Shown piece after piece: positions 17,831-27,688 of a DNA stretch of 64,000 nt. Numbering within the stretch: the stretch's first letter is position 1; the number at the start of each line of letters is the position of its first letter. The stretch comes from Ignavibacteriota bacterium (GTDB taxonomy: Bacteria > Bacteroidota > Ignavibacteria > Tepidaquicellales > Tepidaquicellaceae). The notes below the pieces were generated by a model. It ran no database searches and was not told the origin of the DNA. It saw nothing but the letters and a program-made list of their open reading frames with translations. The stretch lies in assembly GCA_026390735.1 (NCBI GenBank), contig JAPLFJ010000004.1, positions 1 to 64,000 on the forward strand, written 5' to 3'. The position numbers and the translations under genes were made by a program.

Positions 17831-19305
17831 TATTTTGCAAGATTAGAATATTTTTGAATAACTTCCTGATCGTCGAAATGAGATTTCACTCCGTTTATTT
17901 CCTGATACGTTTCGTGCCCTTTACCGCATATTAAAATTATATCACCCTTTTTAGAGAACTCAATACTTCTCATGATTGCTTTATCCCTGTCGGCTTCAAC
18001 TTCATACTTCTTGTTTGCATCGATGCCTTTTTCAATATCGTTTATAATGCTCATAGGGTCTTCGGTTCTTGGATTATCAGATGAAATGATAACAAAGTCT
18101 GACAGGTCAGTTGCAATTTTTCCCATCACAGGTCTCTTTGTTTTATCCTTATCACCCCCGCACCCAAACAAAGTAATTACTTTTCCGTTTACTCCTTCTG
18201 AGTTTCTTACGTCAATCGCAGCTTCTATTGCATTCTTAAGGGAATCTGATGTATGTGAGTAATCTACTATAGCACAGGCACCGTTTGGAAGCATCGTTCT
18301 ATTAAACCTGCCTTTTACTGCTTCAAATTTACTGATTGCAGATAAAATTGTATCTATCCCAATTTCGTATGTTAAGCAGCATTCGATTGCTGCGAGAATA
18401 TTGTACACATTGAATCTGCCTGTTAATGAAGAAATTACTGTGTGAGTGATACCGTTAATCTTTACATCAAAACTTAAACCGTTAAGTCCGATTTTTATAT
18501 TTTCCGCTTTTAAGTCAGATTGATTATTAATAGAGTATAACTTTTTCTCACCTTTAGAGGAATCAAGTATTCTTATCCCGTATTCATCATCACTGTTCGA
18601 TATTGCCAGAGAATTTTCAGGCAGAATATCAAACAATATCTTTTTAGCTTCCAGATAGTTTTCCATGTTTAAATGAAGGTCCATATGTTCACTTGTCAGA
18701 TTTGTGAACACTGCAGTATCAAATTTAATCGTGTGTACTCTGCTGTTAACCAAGGCGATTGACGAAACTTCCATAACACAAAAATCAAGACCGTTATTTA
18801 CCATTTCATTAAGCATCTGATTCATTTCGATTGAATCGGGAGTAGTTAACTTTGCGTCTGATTTGTGAGAACCAGTAATATAGTCTATAGTACCTACTAA
18901 TCCACATTTATGGCCATTTGATTCTAATATGCTTTTAACTATGTATGAAATGGTTGTCTTCCCGTTTGTTCCTGTGATGCCTACAACTTTCAGTTTATCA
19001 GATGGATTATCATAATAAGCACAACTGATTTCAGCCATTGCCTGTCTTACGTTTTCAACGAATACTGCATGCTGGAACTCTTTATAATCATCTTTGAAGT
19101 TTGTATCTGCAATTATTAATTCTGCACCTGCACTTGCGGCATCTTTTGCAAATTTCTTTCCGTCTGTCTTCATTCCCCTTATAGAAAAGAATATGAATCC
19201 AGGTTTAACATCTTTTGAATTAAGGCTTAGACCTTTAACTTCAAAATCTGTTACCGATTCCTGAAATCTGATTTGTGCAATATTTAATAATTCAGTTAGT
19301 TTCAT
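17830..19305 (-). CDS. murE: UDP-MurNAc-tripeptide synthetase MurE (meso-DAP type)
   Basis: Adds the third amino acid to UDP-MurNAc-L-Ala-D-Glu. The N-terminal domain ends the first strand with SLNSKDVKPGFIFFSIRG, the ATP loop is GITGTNGKTTISY (about 109-121), and TNLTSEHMDLH follows. The specificity motif reads DNPRTEDP; DNPR is the known signature for meso-diaminopimelate, as opposed to lysine enzymes. This predicts a Gram-negative-type peptidoglycan. It overlaps the PBP gene stop by one base. Confidence 0.97.
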   Translation of the reverse strand: MKLTELLNIAQIRFQESVTDFEVKGLSLNSKDVKPGFIFFSIRGMKTDGKKFAKDAASAGAELIIADTNFKDDYKEFQHAVFVENVRQAMAEISCAYYDNPSDKLKVVGITGTNGKTTISYIVKSILESNGHKCGLVGTIDYITGSHKSDAKLTTPDSIEMNQMLNEMVNNGLDFCVMEVSSIALVNSRVHTIKFDTAVFTNLTSEHMDLHLNMENYLEAKKILFDILPENSLAISNSDDEYGIRILDSSKGEKKLYSINNQSDLKAENIKIGLNGLSFDVKINGITHTVISSLTGRFNVYNILAAIECCLTYEIGIDTILSAISKFEAVKGRFNRTMLPNGACAIVDYSHTSDSLKNAIEAAIDVRNSEGVNGKVITLFGCGGDKDKTKRPVMGKIATDLSDFVIISSDNPRTEDPMSIINDIEKGIDANKKYEVEADRDKAIMRSIEFSKKGDIILICGKGHETYQEINGVKSHFDDQEVIQKYSNLAK

Positions 19306-21476
19306 TAATTTTCTTCTTTACAGAATAATATTACTTTACTCTTTGTGCTTACTTTGTTTCCGGGTTTCGGAAACATATCTACAACTTCACCGCTGCCGTT
19401 TACATCAACTATAAATCCTTCTGATACAAGTTTGTTTATAGATTTTCTTAGACTCATTTTTCTGACGTCGGGAACCAGAATAGTACTTGAGTTTTCAACG
19501 TTAGAGTTTTTTATGAATAGTTTCATCTTTTTACCGTCTTCAAGCTTGCTGCCCGATGAAGGTTCCTGAGAATCCACTGATATAATCTTCCCTTGCAGTT
19601 CTTTTGAGTTTAAGTCTTTGTCTAAATCGTAGCCTATATTTCTTTCGTTCAGAATTTCGATAGCATCTTTAACTCTGAGATTCACGAGGTTTGGAAGAAC
19701 TCTGTCTTTATCAGGATTTGATTTTTCAATCACGGGTTTATCTTTATTGTCTGCAATTGATTCGTTCCTGTATGTATTAATGACATCATTAAACCCCATT
19801 ATTCTTATGGCTATCTTCTGGAAAACAGGAGCAGCAACCTTACCGCCATAAAATCCATTTTTAGGGTCATCAAGAATTACCATTATAACTATTTCGGGAT
19901 TATCAGCAGGAAAATATCCAACGAATGATGATATGTGTGAACTGCTTGAATATTCACCTTCAACTAATCTCTGAGTAGTGCCGGTTTTTCCGGCAACTTT
20001 GAGACCTTCAATCTTTGCGTCTGTACCTGTCCCTCTTTCAACCACACCGATAAACATATCGTTTAGTTTTTTTGCTGACTCAGAGGAGATAACCTGTCTT
20101 ACAGGTGACGGGAAATTTTCGAGTATTACGTTTCCGTCAGGGGTGACTTCTTTTTTGACAATGTACGGTTTCATAAGAAGTCCGTTGTTTGCAATTGCAG
20201 CATAAGCCATCGTTAGCTGTAATGCATTTACTGCAACCTGATAACCTATAGCCATAAATTCCAGTGAGCCATTGGTAAAGTCCAGAGGTCTTTTCAGATA
20301 GCCTTTGTTCTCACCGTTCAATTCAATCCCTGTATAAATTCCAAATCCGTAATCACGTGCATACTTGAAAAATCTTTCAGCACCTAATTTCTGAGAAAGT
20401 TTCGCAACACCGATGTTGCTTGACCTCTCTATAATCTGCTGGAAGGTCAGTGATGATGCCGGGTATGAATCAATAATGTCCATACCGAATACTTTATAAG
20501 TGCCATTTTCGGTATTAATAACATCCTGAGGGTTATCCAGTTTTTCCTCAAGAATTGCTGAAGCTGTTATTAACTTGAAAGTTGAACCTGGTTCATAAAT
20601 ATCAGATATTACTGAATTCTTCATACCCGATGTATCTTCACGCTTAATGTTGTTCGGGTCGTAAGAAGGATAATTGCACATCGCAAGAATTTCGCCAGTC
20701 TTTACAGATACAACTAATGCTTTTCCTCTTGAAGCATTAAAAGACTTTACTCCGGCTGATAATTCTTCTTCGGCAATCTGCTGTACTCTTTTATCTATGG
20801 TCAGAATAATATTTGCACCGCCTTCAGGTTCTTTCTGAACAAAGTTCAGGTCAGGTCTTTTAAATCCCCTGCCGTCTTTTCTGGATATCATGTAACCCTC
20901 TTTGCCTGTCAGATCTTTATTTAATGCAAGTTCAATACCGCTAACACCTTTGTTGTCCAGATCATTGTAACCAATAATCTGTGAACCGATAGAGCCATAA
21001 TTATAGAATCTTGATGACTCCTTGAAAACATCAAGACCTTCAAGTTTAAGAGTATCCAGACCTTTCAAATCAGAGACTTCTACTTTTCTTTCAAGGTAGA
21101 AAGCAGAAGTATTCTTATTTATAAGTTTATCGTAATACTCAAACTTACTCTTACCAAACACTGCAGCCATAACTGTGGAGACTGTATCGGGATTCTTTAT
21201 CTTATAGGGATCAGCTATAACAGACACCCTGAAGACGTTGGAGACAAAAGAATTCATATTCCTGTCGAAGATACCGCCTCTCAAGGGAGAGATAATTTCC
21301 CTTGTCTGAGATTGCTTTTTAGCGATAATCTTGTATTTTTCTGAATCTAAAATCTGTATTGAAGTAAGTTTCATTATTATAATGCCAAGAAAAACCAGAA
21401 GAATTATCATAAAATAATTAATTCTCCGGGTTACGGATAAGAAAGACTTATTATTTTTAAAATCGTAAAAAGTCAT
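19305..21476 (-). CDS. ftsI: class B penicillin-binding protein (FtsI/PBP3) with two PASTA domains
   Basis: Septal D,D-transpeptidase that cross-links peptidoglycan with FtsW. One N-terminal membrane helix (about residues 19-40) is followed by the dimerisation domain, starting ISPLRGGIFDRN. The transpeptidase has its three motifs: S298-T-F-K301, S352-S-N354 and K497-T-G499. Two PASTA repeats follow at about 594-655 and 658-722, so at 723 residues it is longer than E. coli FtsI and closer to SpoVD/PBP2x-like proteins. PASTA domains are usually linked to peptidoglycan binding. It sits between ftsL and murE. Confidence 0.96.
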   Translation of the reverse strand: MTFYDFKNNKSFLSVTRRINYFMIILLVFLGIIIMKLTSIQILDSEKYKIIAKKQSQTREIISPLRGGIFDRNMNSFVSNVFRVSVIADPYKIKNPDTVSTVMAAVFGKSKFEYYDKLINKNTSAFYLERKVEVSDLKGLDTLKLEGLDVFKESSRFYNYGSIGSQIIGYNDLDNKGVSGIELALNKDLTGKEGYMISRKDGRGFKRPDLNFVQKEPEGGANIILTIDKRVQQIAEEELSAGVKSFNASRGKALVVSVKTGEILAMCNYPSYDPNNIKREDTSGMKNSVISDIYEPGSTFKLITASAILEEKLDNPQDVINTENGTYKVFGMDIIDSYPASSLTFQQIIERSSNIGVAKLSQKLGAERFFKYARDYGFGIYTGIELNGENKGYLKRPLDFTNGSLEFMAIGYQVAVNALQLTMAYAAIANNGLLMKPYIVKKEVTPDGNVILENFPSPVRQVISSESAKKLNDMFIGVVERGTGTDAKIEGLKVAGKTGTTQRLVEGEYSSSSHISSFVGYFPADNPEIVIMVILDDPKNGFYGGKVAAPVFQKIAIRIMGFNDVINTYRNESIADNKDKPVIEKSNPDKDRVLPNLVNLRVKDAIEILNERNIGYDLDKDLNSKELQGKIISVDSQEPSSGSKLEDGKKMKLFIKNSNVENSSTILVPDVRKMSLRKSINKLVSEGFIVDVNGSGEVVDMFPKPGNKVSTKSKVILFCKEEN

Positions 21477-21781
21477 TCCATTTCGTTTCTTTTAATGAAT
21501 ATTTTCCTGTTTTGTCTGATGTTCAATTCATCTATTTTAAGATTCAGTTTTTCCTCTGCTATTTTCTTGACTCTGTCGTACGAACCCAGCTTTTCAATTT
21601 CCATTTTAAGCGAATTGTTTGTCTGGTTTGCTTTCATAATATCATCTTTAACTATGTTAACTTCTTTTATTAATTTGTTTACTGCGATTATATTGTTGAT
21701 AAGAAAAACCGAAGAAGAAGAAAGCAGGAGAAAAAATGATATAGCCCAGAATATCGATATTTTTCTCTTTTGATTCTTCAT
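21473..21781 (-). CDS. ftsL: FtsL-like cell division protein
   Basis: A 102-residue bitopic protein with a basic N-terminus (KNQKRK), one membrane helix at about 9-29 and a coiled-coil stretch at about 32-62 ending in LGSYDRVKKIAEEKLNL, the pattern of the FtsL/DivIC family. FtsL forms a trimer with FtsB and FtsQ and activates the FtsW-FtsI pair. Sequence identity in this family is very low, so the call rests on size, architecture and position between rsmH and ftsI, overlapping both by 4 bp. Confidence 0.85.
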   Translation of the reverse strand: MKNQKRKISIFWAISFFLLLSSSSVFLINNIIAVNKLIKEVNIVKDDIMKANQTNNSLKMEIEKLGSYDRVKKIAEEKLNLKIDELNIRQNRKIFIKRNEME

Positions 21782-22689
21782 GCGATAACTACCTCTGCTG
21801 CCCTTAGTTTAGCACTTCTGGATTTGGAATTTCTTTTGACTTCATCATATTCAGGCATAACAACTTTCTTCGTGAGAATCTTAAACCCCTTTGACATGTC
21901 ATCTTTCATTTCGTTGCTCTTAAAGAAATTCTTTACAAGTCTGTCTTCGAGAGAGTGGTACGAAACCACAACTATTCTGCCGCCTTCGGATAAAATTTCA
22001 AGACTGTCAGAAAGTAATCTTTCAAGATCATTGAGTTCATCGTTCACTGCAATTCTTAATGCCTGAAATGCTTTAGAAAGGAACTTAACCGGTATACTTT
22101 TTTTCAGGTCATATTCTCTCTGAATAATTCTTATAAATTCGCCAGTAGTTTCGAGTTTCTTTGTTTTCCTGAAATTTATAATTGCACGTGACAACCTGTT
22201 AGCTTTTTTAATTTCACCGTAGGTTTCGAAAACGTTAGTAAGTTCGGATTCCCTGTATTCGTTTAAAATCTGACAGGCATCTAGAGAAGAGTTTTTATCT
22301 GCACGCATATCAAGCCTTGTATCGTTCATAAAACTGAAACCATCTTCGTGATCAAGCTGGTAAGAAGATAATCCAAGATCGACTACAATCCCGGTTACAG
22401 TACTGAATCCAAAATCATTTACAATGTTTTTGACCTCAGCAAAATTACCCTGCCTGAATAATATGCTTGCTGTTTTGTTTTCCAACCTTTTAGATGAATG
22501 ATTTATTGCATTAATATCCTTATCAATGCAAATTAATTTTGACTCCCCCTTAATACTGTTAACAATTAACTCCGAATAACCGCCACCACCCAAAGTGCCA
22601 TCAACTATAATATGTTTTTCAATCTTTGTATTTATCAAATACATATTCATAGTATCCAGTAATACCGGTATATGGTATTCGGTCTTCAA
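21778..22689 (-). CDS. rsmH: 16S rRNA m4C1402 methyltransferase RsmH (MraW)
   Basis: SAM-dependent N4-methylation of C1402 in the ribosomal P-site. The SAM loop VDGTLGGGGYSE lies at about 29-40. DLGLSSYQLD, GFSFMNDTRLDMR and a C-terminal SYHSLEDRLVKNFF are family signatures. The start appears to be TTG: no ATG, GTG or TTG lies upstream in frame before a stop, and the N-terminus (KTEYHIPVLLD) matches the family at this point. It follows mraZ by 21 bp. Confidence 0.96.
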   Translation of the reverse strand: MKTEYHIPVLLDTMNMYLINTKIEKHIIVDGTLGGGGYSELIVNSIKGESKLICIDKDINAINHSSKRLENKTASILFRQGNFAEVKNIVNDFGFSTVTGIVVDLGLSSYQLDHEDGFSFMNDTRLDMRADKNSSLDACQILNEYRESELTNVFETYGEIKKANRLSRAIINFRKTKKLETTGEFIRIIQREYDLKKSIPVKFLSKAFQALRIAVNDELNDLERLLSDSLEILSEGGRIVVVSYHSLEDRLVKNFFKSNEMKDDMSKGFKILTKKVVMPEYDEVKRNSKSRSAKLRAAEVVIA

Positions 22690-22710
22690 AGCATTTACCC
22701 TTTTTAATAT

Positions 22711-23169
22711 TTATAAAATATTCTTATTTAAAATCTTTTCCGTTACCGCCTGCGCAACGCTTTCAAAAGGTTCAGGATTTTGCTTATCATATTCCGCCTT
22801 GCTTTCTGGATTCCAGATTTCAATATTCTGAAGCATACCGAGAAGCAAAATTTCCTTTTTGATATGAGCAAATTCAATCAACTGGGAAGGGAGTAAGAAT
22901 CTGTTGTGTGAATCTAATTCACATTCATGTACGTACATCAAGAACTGCCTCATAAAATATCTTTCTCTGTCGTTAAAAACATTAAAGTTCACGAGACCTT
23001 TTTTTACCCTTTCCCATTCGTCAAGTGGGTATAGCATAAGACATCCGTTTAATCCACGGGTCAAAACGATTTTATTGTCGGCCTCTGGGGTCATTTTAGA
23101 CCTGAATTTTCCCGGAAGAACAATCCTCGATTTTGCATCTAACACCGCTATTGAATGTCCCTGAAACAA
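22711..23169 (-). CDS. mraZ: transcriptional regulator MraZ
   Basis: AbrB-like DNA-binding protein that forms ring-shaped oligomers and represses its own dcw operon in species where it was tested. Two SpoVT/AbrB half domains carry the DXXXR signature: DAKSRIVLPGKFR (about 11-23) and DSHNRFLLPSQL (about 87-98). The start is TTG; stop codons (TAG TAA) lie just upstream, so no longer form exists. Three GTGG boxes at an exact 10-bp period lie immediately upstream. Confidence 0.96.
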   Translation of the reverse strand: MFQGHSIAVLDAKSRIVLPGKFRSKMTPEADNKIVLTRGLNGCLMLYPLDEWERVKKGLVNFNVFNDRERYFMRQFLMYVHECELDSHNRFLLPSQLIEFAHIKKEILLLGMLQNIEIWNPESKAEYDKQNPEPFESVAQAVTEKILNKNIL

Positions 23170-23208
23170 TACTTACTACTTTAAATTAAGTAAAATTGGG
23201 ATTTGAAG

Positions 23209-23232
23209 CCACTTTACCCCACTTCATCCCAC
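23209..23232 (-). promoter_or_regulatory. MraZ operator: three GTGG boxes at 10-bp period
   Basis: On the minus strand GTGG occurs three times in register (GTGGGATGAA, GTGGGGTAAA, GTGGCTTC), starting at plus coordinates 23232, 23222 and 23212. Known MraZ operators in E. coli and mollicutes are TGGG/GTGG direct repeats spaced one helical turn apart. The boxes lie between the promoter and the mraZ start, where bound MraZ would block initiation. Confidence 0.85.
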
Positions 23233-23234
23233 TA

Positions 23235-23265
23235 CAAAAATACACAATTTAATGTTAAAGTCAAA
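23235..23265 (-). promoter_or_regulatory. Bacteroidota-type promoter of the dcw cluster
   Basis: On the minus strand TTTG (23265-23262) is followed after exactly 19 bp by TATTTTTG (23242-23235). This fits the Bacteroidota sigma factor consensus TTTG-N19-TAnnTTTG completely. The predicted start of transcription falls in the MraZ boxes, about 60 bp upstream of mraZ. Confidence 0.8.
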
Positions 23266-23338
23266 CGAATTTTTTAAGAATTTGTAATAAATTTTGCGGG
23301 AGTCAAAATATGGAAGTAAGAAAGGGTTTTAGGGCATT

Positions 23339-23369
23339 AAAAAAGGGGTTGTTAAGCAACAACCCCTTT
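23339..23369 (-). terminator. intrinsic terminator after rpoC
   Basis: A 12-bp perfect stem (23342-23353 with 23358-23369, four-base loop) ends in a run of T on the minus strand. It lies 22 bp beyond the rpoC stop and separates the ribosomal/RNA polymerase block from the mraZ promoter. Confidence 0.92.
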
Positions 23370-23390
23370 GATATTAATTTGATTTTTCTT

Positions 23391-26300
23391 TTATGATATC
23401 TCGTATTCTTTGTTCACTTTTTCTTTCCCATTTGTTTCTTCTTCAAATTCATCCATTGTATGTTTGTCAACATGCGATACGAGTAATTCTCTGTATTTTC
23501 TCAAACCGGTACCTGCAGGAATTATCTGACCAATGATAACGTTTTCTTTTAATCCCAGTAAGTAATCAACTTTACCTTTTATTGCGGCATCAGTCAGGAC
23601 TCTTGTTGTTTCCTGGAACGATGCTGCAGAAATAAAGCTATCTGTAGAAAGCGAAGTCTGAGTAATACCAAGTAACACTGCGTCTGCGGTTGCAGGTACA
23701 GCATCCCTTGTTTTAATACCTGTCTTGTTTTTCTTCTTCAGGAGCAGGTTTAATTCTTTTACAGCTTTCTTAGGTAAGATTTCTCCGACAGATACTGCAT
23801 CGCTGTCACCTTTATCAATGACGACGACCATACCTCTCATTTTCTCGTTACCGTCTGCAAAATTGTTTTTGTGAATGACGTCACCTTCAAGGAACGTAGT
23901 ATCGCCCGAACTTGTTACTTTCACTTTCTGTAACATCTGGCGTACTATAACCTCGATATGCTTATCATTAATTTTTACACCCTGAATTCTGTAAACTTCC
24001 TGAATTTCATTTACAAGATATTCCTGAACTTCAGAGACACCCTTTATCTTTAAGATGTCGACAGGATCAAAAGCACCACCTGTTAAAGGTTCACCGGCAA
24101 ACACCGAATCACCGCTACGAACTAAAATATGCTTTGAAATCGGAATTCTGTAATCGATTGCTTTAGAACCGTCAACACTTCTTAATGTAACTTCACGGCT
24201 ACCTCTTGAGATTTTACCAATTTCAACTTTACCGTCGATTTCAGCAATCTTCGCAGGATCCGATGGACTTCTTGCTTCGAATAATTCTGTTACTCTTGGA
24301 AGACCACCCGTGATGTCACGTGTTTTACCTGATTCTCTTGGGATCTTAACGATTGTGGCACCGGCTTTTACTTCTACTCCGTCTGCAAACAATAAGTTTG
24401 CCTTTGCAGGAATCAAGTAAGAACTTAATACTTTATTTCCGCGCTGGGAAAGGATCTGTAAAGTCGGACTCTTTGTTTTATCTTTACTTTCGATAACTGT
24501 TTTCTGTAAGTTACCTGTCTGTTCATCGATTACTAATTCGTACTGCTTGCCTTCCTGTAAATCCTGATACTGTAAAATACCGTTATGTTCAGCAACGATT
24601 ACCGAGTTGTATGGATCCCACTCATAAAGTTTCTGATTCTTTATAACCTTTTCATTATTCTTTACTTTCAGTTTTGAACCATAAGGAACGTAGTATTTTG
24701 CGAGTACATTCTTCTTGTCATCAACAATGTTTATAACACCATTTCTACTTAAAGAAATATGCTGTACGTCTGTTGTTGTTTCGTATTCAACAATCTTGAA
24801 GTTTTCGAAAATAACCTTACCGTCAAACTTGGTAATGATTTCAGACTGTGTAACAATCTTACTTGCAGTACCACCGATGTGGAATGTTCTGAGTGTTAAC
24901 TGTGTTCCAGGCTCACCGATTGACTGTGCTGCAATTATACCAACTGCTTCACCGACGTTAACCATCTTACCTGTTGATAAATCCCTGCCGTAACATTTTG
25001 TACAAACACCGCGTTTTGTTTCGCAGGTCAATACCGAACGGATTTCAACACCTGTTATAGGAGTCTCAGAAATTATCTTAACTTTGTCTTCATCAATTTC
25101 TTCACCGGCTTTTACGATTACCTTTTTAGTTAAAGGATTGACAACATCGTGAGTTGATACTCTTCCGAGTATTCTTTCTGCCAATGGTTCTTTTACGTCT
25201 TCACCTTCTTTTAAAGCTTCTGTATATACTCCACGGATAGTTCCGCAGTCTTTTTCATTTATAATAACATCCTGCGCTACGTCAACAAGTCTGCGTGTCA
25301 GGTAACCCGCATCAGCAGTCTTTAAAGCCGTATCGGCAAGACCTTTTCTCGCACCGTGAGTGGAGATAAAGTATTCAAGGATTGAAAGACCTTCTTTAAA
25401 GTTTGCAATAATAGGATTCTCAATAATTTCACCTGCTTGGCCTGTTAAAGACTTCTGCGGTTTCTGCATAAGACCTCTCATACCTGCTAGCTGGCTAACC
25501 TGTTCAGCGGAACCTCTTGCACCTGAGTCTATCATCATGTGCAATGAGTTAAATCCATTCTTGGATTTACGTAAATTATCCATCAAATCATTCTTTACGT
25601 GATCACGTACGTGTGTCCAGTTATCAATAACCTTATTGTATCTTTCGTTTTCAGAAATGATACCTTTTGATTTTTGTTTTTCAATCGACTCTACTTTGGC
25701 TAATGCCTCTTCAATAATTTTCCTCTTTGTGCTCGGAACTTCAATGTCATCAATGTTAACTGACAAGCCGCCTAAAGTTGCATGCTTAAACCCAAGTTCT
25801 TTTAACTTATCCAGGAATAAAGCAGTCTTTTGGTTACCGACTTTTCTGTATATCATTCCAATGATTGAAATGATTTTTTTCTTTTTCAAGAGATCATTGA
25901 TGAACGGAATTTCTTCCGGTACTATTTGATTAAATATTACCCTACCTGCAGTTGTTTCAATAATCTCGCCTTTTATTCTAATCTTAATTCTGGCGTGAAT
26001 ACTTACAACCTTATTGTTAACAGCTACGATTAATTCATCAGCAGATGCAAATATTTTTCCTTCACCTTTATCACCTTTTAATTCTTTGGTTAAATAATAG
26101 CAACCAAGTACTAATTCCTGGTTAGGAACGATAATAGGATTACCGTTCTGCGGTGAAAGAATGTTATGCGAAGACAACATTAATATTGTTGCTTCAAGTT
26201 GCGCATCATAGGATAACGGAACGTGTACAGCCATCTGGTCACCGTCAAAGTCGGCATTGAACGCTGTGCAAACAAAAGGATGCAATGTTATTGCCTTTCC

Positions 26301-27656
26301 TTCAATCAGTACAGGCTGGAATGCCTGAATACTAAGCCTGTGCAGTGTAGGAGCACGATTTAATAATACAGGATGTCCATCGATTACGTTTTCAAGAATA
26401 TCCCATACGTCCGGTGTTCTCTTGTCAATTAATTTTTTTGCACTCTTTACAGTCTTTACATAATCCCTGTCAATAAGTCTTCTGATAACGAATGGTTTGA
26501 ACAATTCCAGTGCCATATCTTTTGGAATACCGCATTCGTGAAGCTTAAGTTCAGGCCCTACAACGATAACAGACCTGCCTGAATAGTCAACTCTTTTACC
26601 GAGTAAATTCTGGCGAAATCTTCCCTGTTTACCTTTTAATATATCCGACAAAGATTTTAAAGCTCTGTTTTCAGACCTTACAGCTGTAACTCTTCTTGAG
26701 TTATCGAGTAAAGCATCAACAGCTTCCTGCAGCATTCTTTTTTCATTTCTTAAGATTACCTCAGGTGCTTTAATATCTATTAATCTCTTTAACCTGTTAT
26801 TTCTGATTATAACTCTTCTGTACAAATCATTCAGATCACTCGTTGCAAACCTGCCGCCTTCTAAAGGAACCAAAGGACGCAGCTCAGGAGGTATTACAGG
26901 AATAACATCGAATACCATCCACTCAGGTTTATTTGGTTTTCCGTCCGGCTTAAGTTTGAATGATTCAAGAACCCTTAATCTCTTAATGTTCTCGGCTTTT
27001 TTAATGGCAGAAGGTTCATCGAGTAATTCGGCTCTTAATCTTGCAACCTCTTCATTAATGATAACACGTCTTAACATTTCCTTTATAGCTTTTCCGCCCT
27101 GATCAACAATAAATTTTTCTTTATTGTCATCATCAAGAAACTGATTATCTTCAGGCATCTTGGCTAATTCTTCAAGATAGTCTTCTTCTGTTATTAATTC
27201 ATGTTTCTTAAACCTGGATTTCCCCGGATTTACAACAACATATGATTCATAGTATATTATTTTTTCCAGTTCTTTGGATGTTATTCCAAGTACATAACCT
27301 ATCTTCGAAGGTAATGACCTGAAATACCAGATATGAACAACCGGTACGCATAAGGAAATATGTCCCATTCTCTCACGTCTGACACTTTTCATATTAATCT
27401 CAACACCGCATCTGTCACAAACTATTCCTTTGTACCTTATTCCTCTGTATTTACCGCAATGACATTCCCAGTCTTTAACCGGACCGAATATTTTTTCACA
27501 GAACAAACCGTCTTTGTCAGGCTTAAATGTTCTGTAGTTTATCGTTTCTGGTTTTGTAACCTCGCCATAAGAATTTGTTATTATTGTGTCTGTCGAAGAG
27601 ATGTTTATTGTTATCTTCGAAAAACGTTTTTTCTTTTGTTCGGGTTTAATTGGCAT
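23391..27656 (-). CDS. rpoC: RNA polymerase beta' subunit
   Basis: Catalytic subunit of RNA polymerase. The N-terminal zinc ribbon is visible at about residues 64-82 ([20 protein letters not shown]). The active-site [12 protein letters not shown] holds the three Mg-binding aspartates. The bridge-helix and trigger-loop region is present ([26 protein letters not shown]), as is the second zinc site ([13 protein letters not shown]). Length 1421 is typical of the Bacteroidota/Chlorobiota group. It lies 32 bp after rpoB and is followed by a strong terminator. Confidence 0.99.
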   Translation of the reverse strand: MPIKPEQKKKRFSKITINISSTDTIITNSYGEVTKPETINYRTFKPDKDGLFCEKIFGPVKDWECHCGKYRGIRYKGIVCDRCGVEINMKSVRRERMGHISLCVPVVHIWYFRSLPSKIGYVLGITSKELEKIIYYESYVVVNPGKSRFKKHELITEEDYLEELAKMPEDNQFLDDDNKEKFIVDQGGKAIKEMLRRVIINEEVARLRAELLDEPSAIKKAENIKRLRVLESFKLKPDGKPNKPEWMVFDVIPVIPPELRPLVPLEGGRFATSDLNDLYRRVIIRNNRLKRLIDIKAPEVILRNEKRMLQEAVDALLDNSRRVTAVRSENRALKSLSDILKGKQGRFRQNLLGKRVDYSGRSVIVVGPELKLHECGIPKDMALELFKPFVIRRLIDRDYVKTVKSAKKLIDKRTPDVWDILENVIDGHPVLLNRAPTLHRLSIQAFQPVLIEGKAITLHPFVCTAFNADFDGDQMAVHVPLSYDAQLEATILMLSSHNILSPQNGNPIIVPNQELVLGCYYLTKELKGDKGEGKIFASADELIVAVNNKVVSIHARIKIRIKGEIIETTAGRVIFNQIVPEEIPFINDLLKKKKIISIIGMIYRKVGNQKTALFLDKLKELGFKHATLGGLSVNIDDIEVPSTKRKIIEEALAKVESIEKQKSKGIISENERYNKVIDNWTHVRDHVKNDLMDNLRKSKNGFNSLHMMIDSGARGSAEQVSQLAGMRGLMQKPQKSLTGQAGEIIENPIIANFKEGLSILEYFISTHGARKGLADTALKTADAGYLTRRLVDVAQDVIINEKDCGTIRGVYTEALKEGEDVKEPLAERILGRVSTHDVVNPLTKKVIVKAGEEIDEDKVKIISETPITGVEIRSVLTCETKRGVCTKCYGRDLSTGKMVNVGEAVGIIAAQSIGEPGTQLTLRTFHIGGTASKIVTQSEIITKFDGKVIFENFKIVEYETTTDVQHISLSRNGVINIVDDKKNVLAKYYVPYGSKLKVKNNEKVIKNQKLYEWDPYNSVIVAEHNGILQYQDLQEGKQYELVIDEQTGNLQKTVIESKDKTKSPTLQILSQRGNKVLSSYLIPAKANLLFADGVEVKAGATIVKIPRESGKTRDITGGLPRVTELFEARSPSDPAKIAEIDGKVEIGKISRGSREVTLRSVDGSKAIDYRIPISKHILVRSGDSVFAGEPLTGGAFDPVDILKIKGVSEVQEYLVNEIQEVYRIQGVKINDKHIEVIVRQMLQKVKVTSSGDTTFLEGDVIHKNNFADGNEKMRGMVVVIDKGDSDAVSVGEILPKKAVKELNLLLKKKNKTGIKTRDAVPATADAVLLGITQTSLSTDSFISAASFQETTRVLTDAAIKGKVDYLLGLKENVIIGQIIPAGTGLRKYRELLVSHVDKHTMDEFEEETNGKEKVNKEYEIS

Positions 27657-27688
27657 ATTTTAAATAAAATTAATTTCTTTGTTTTGTT

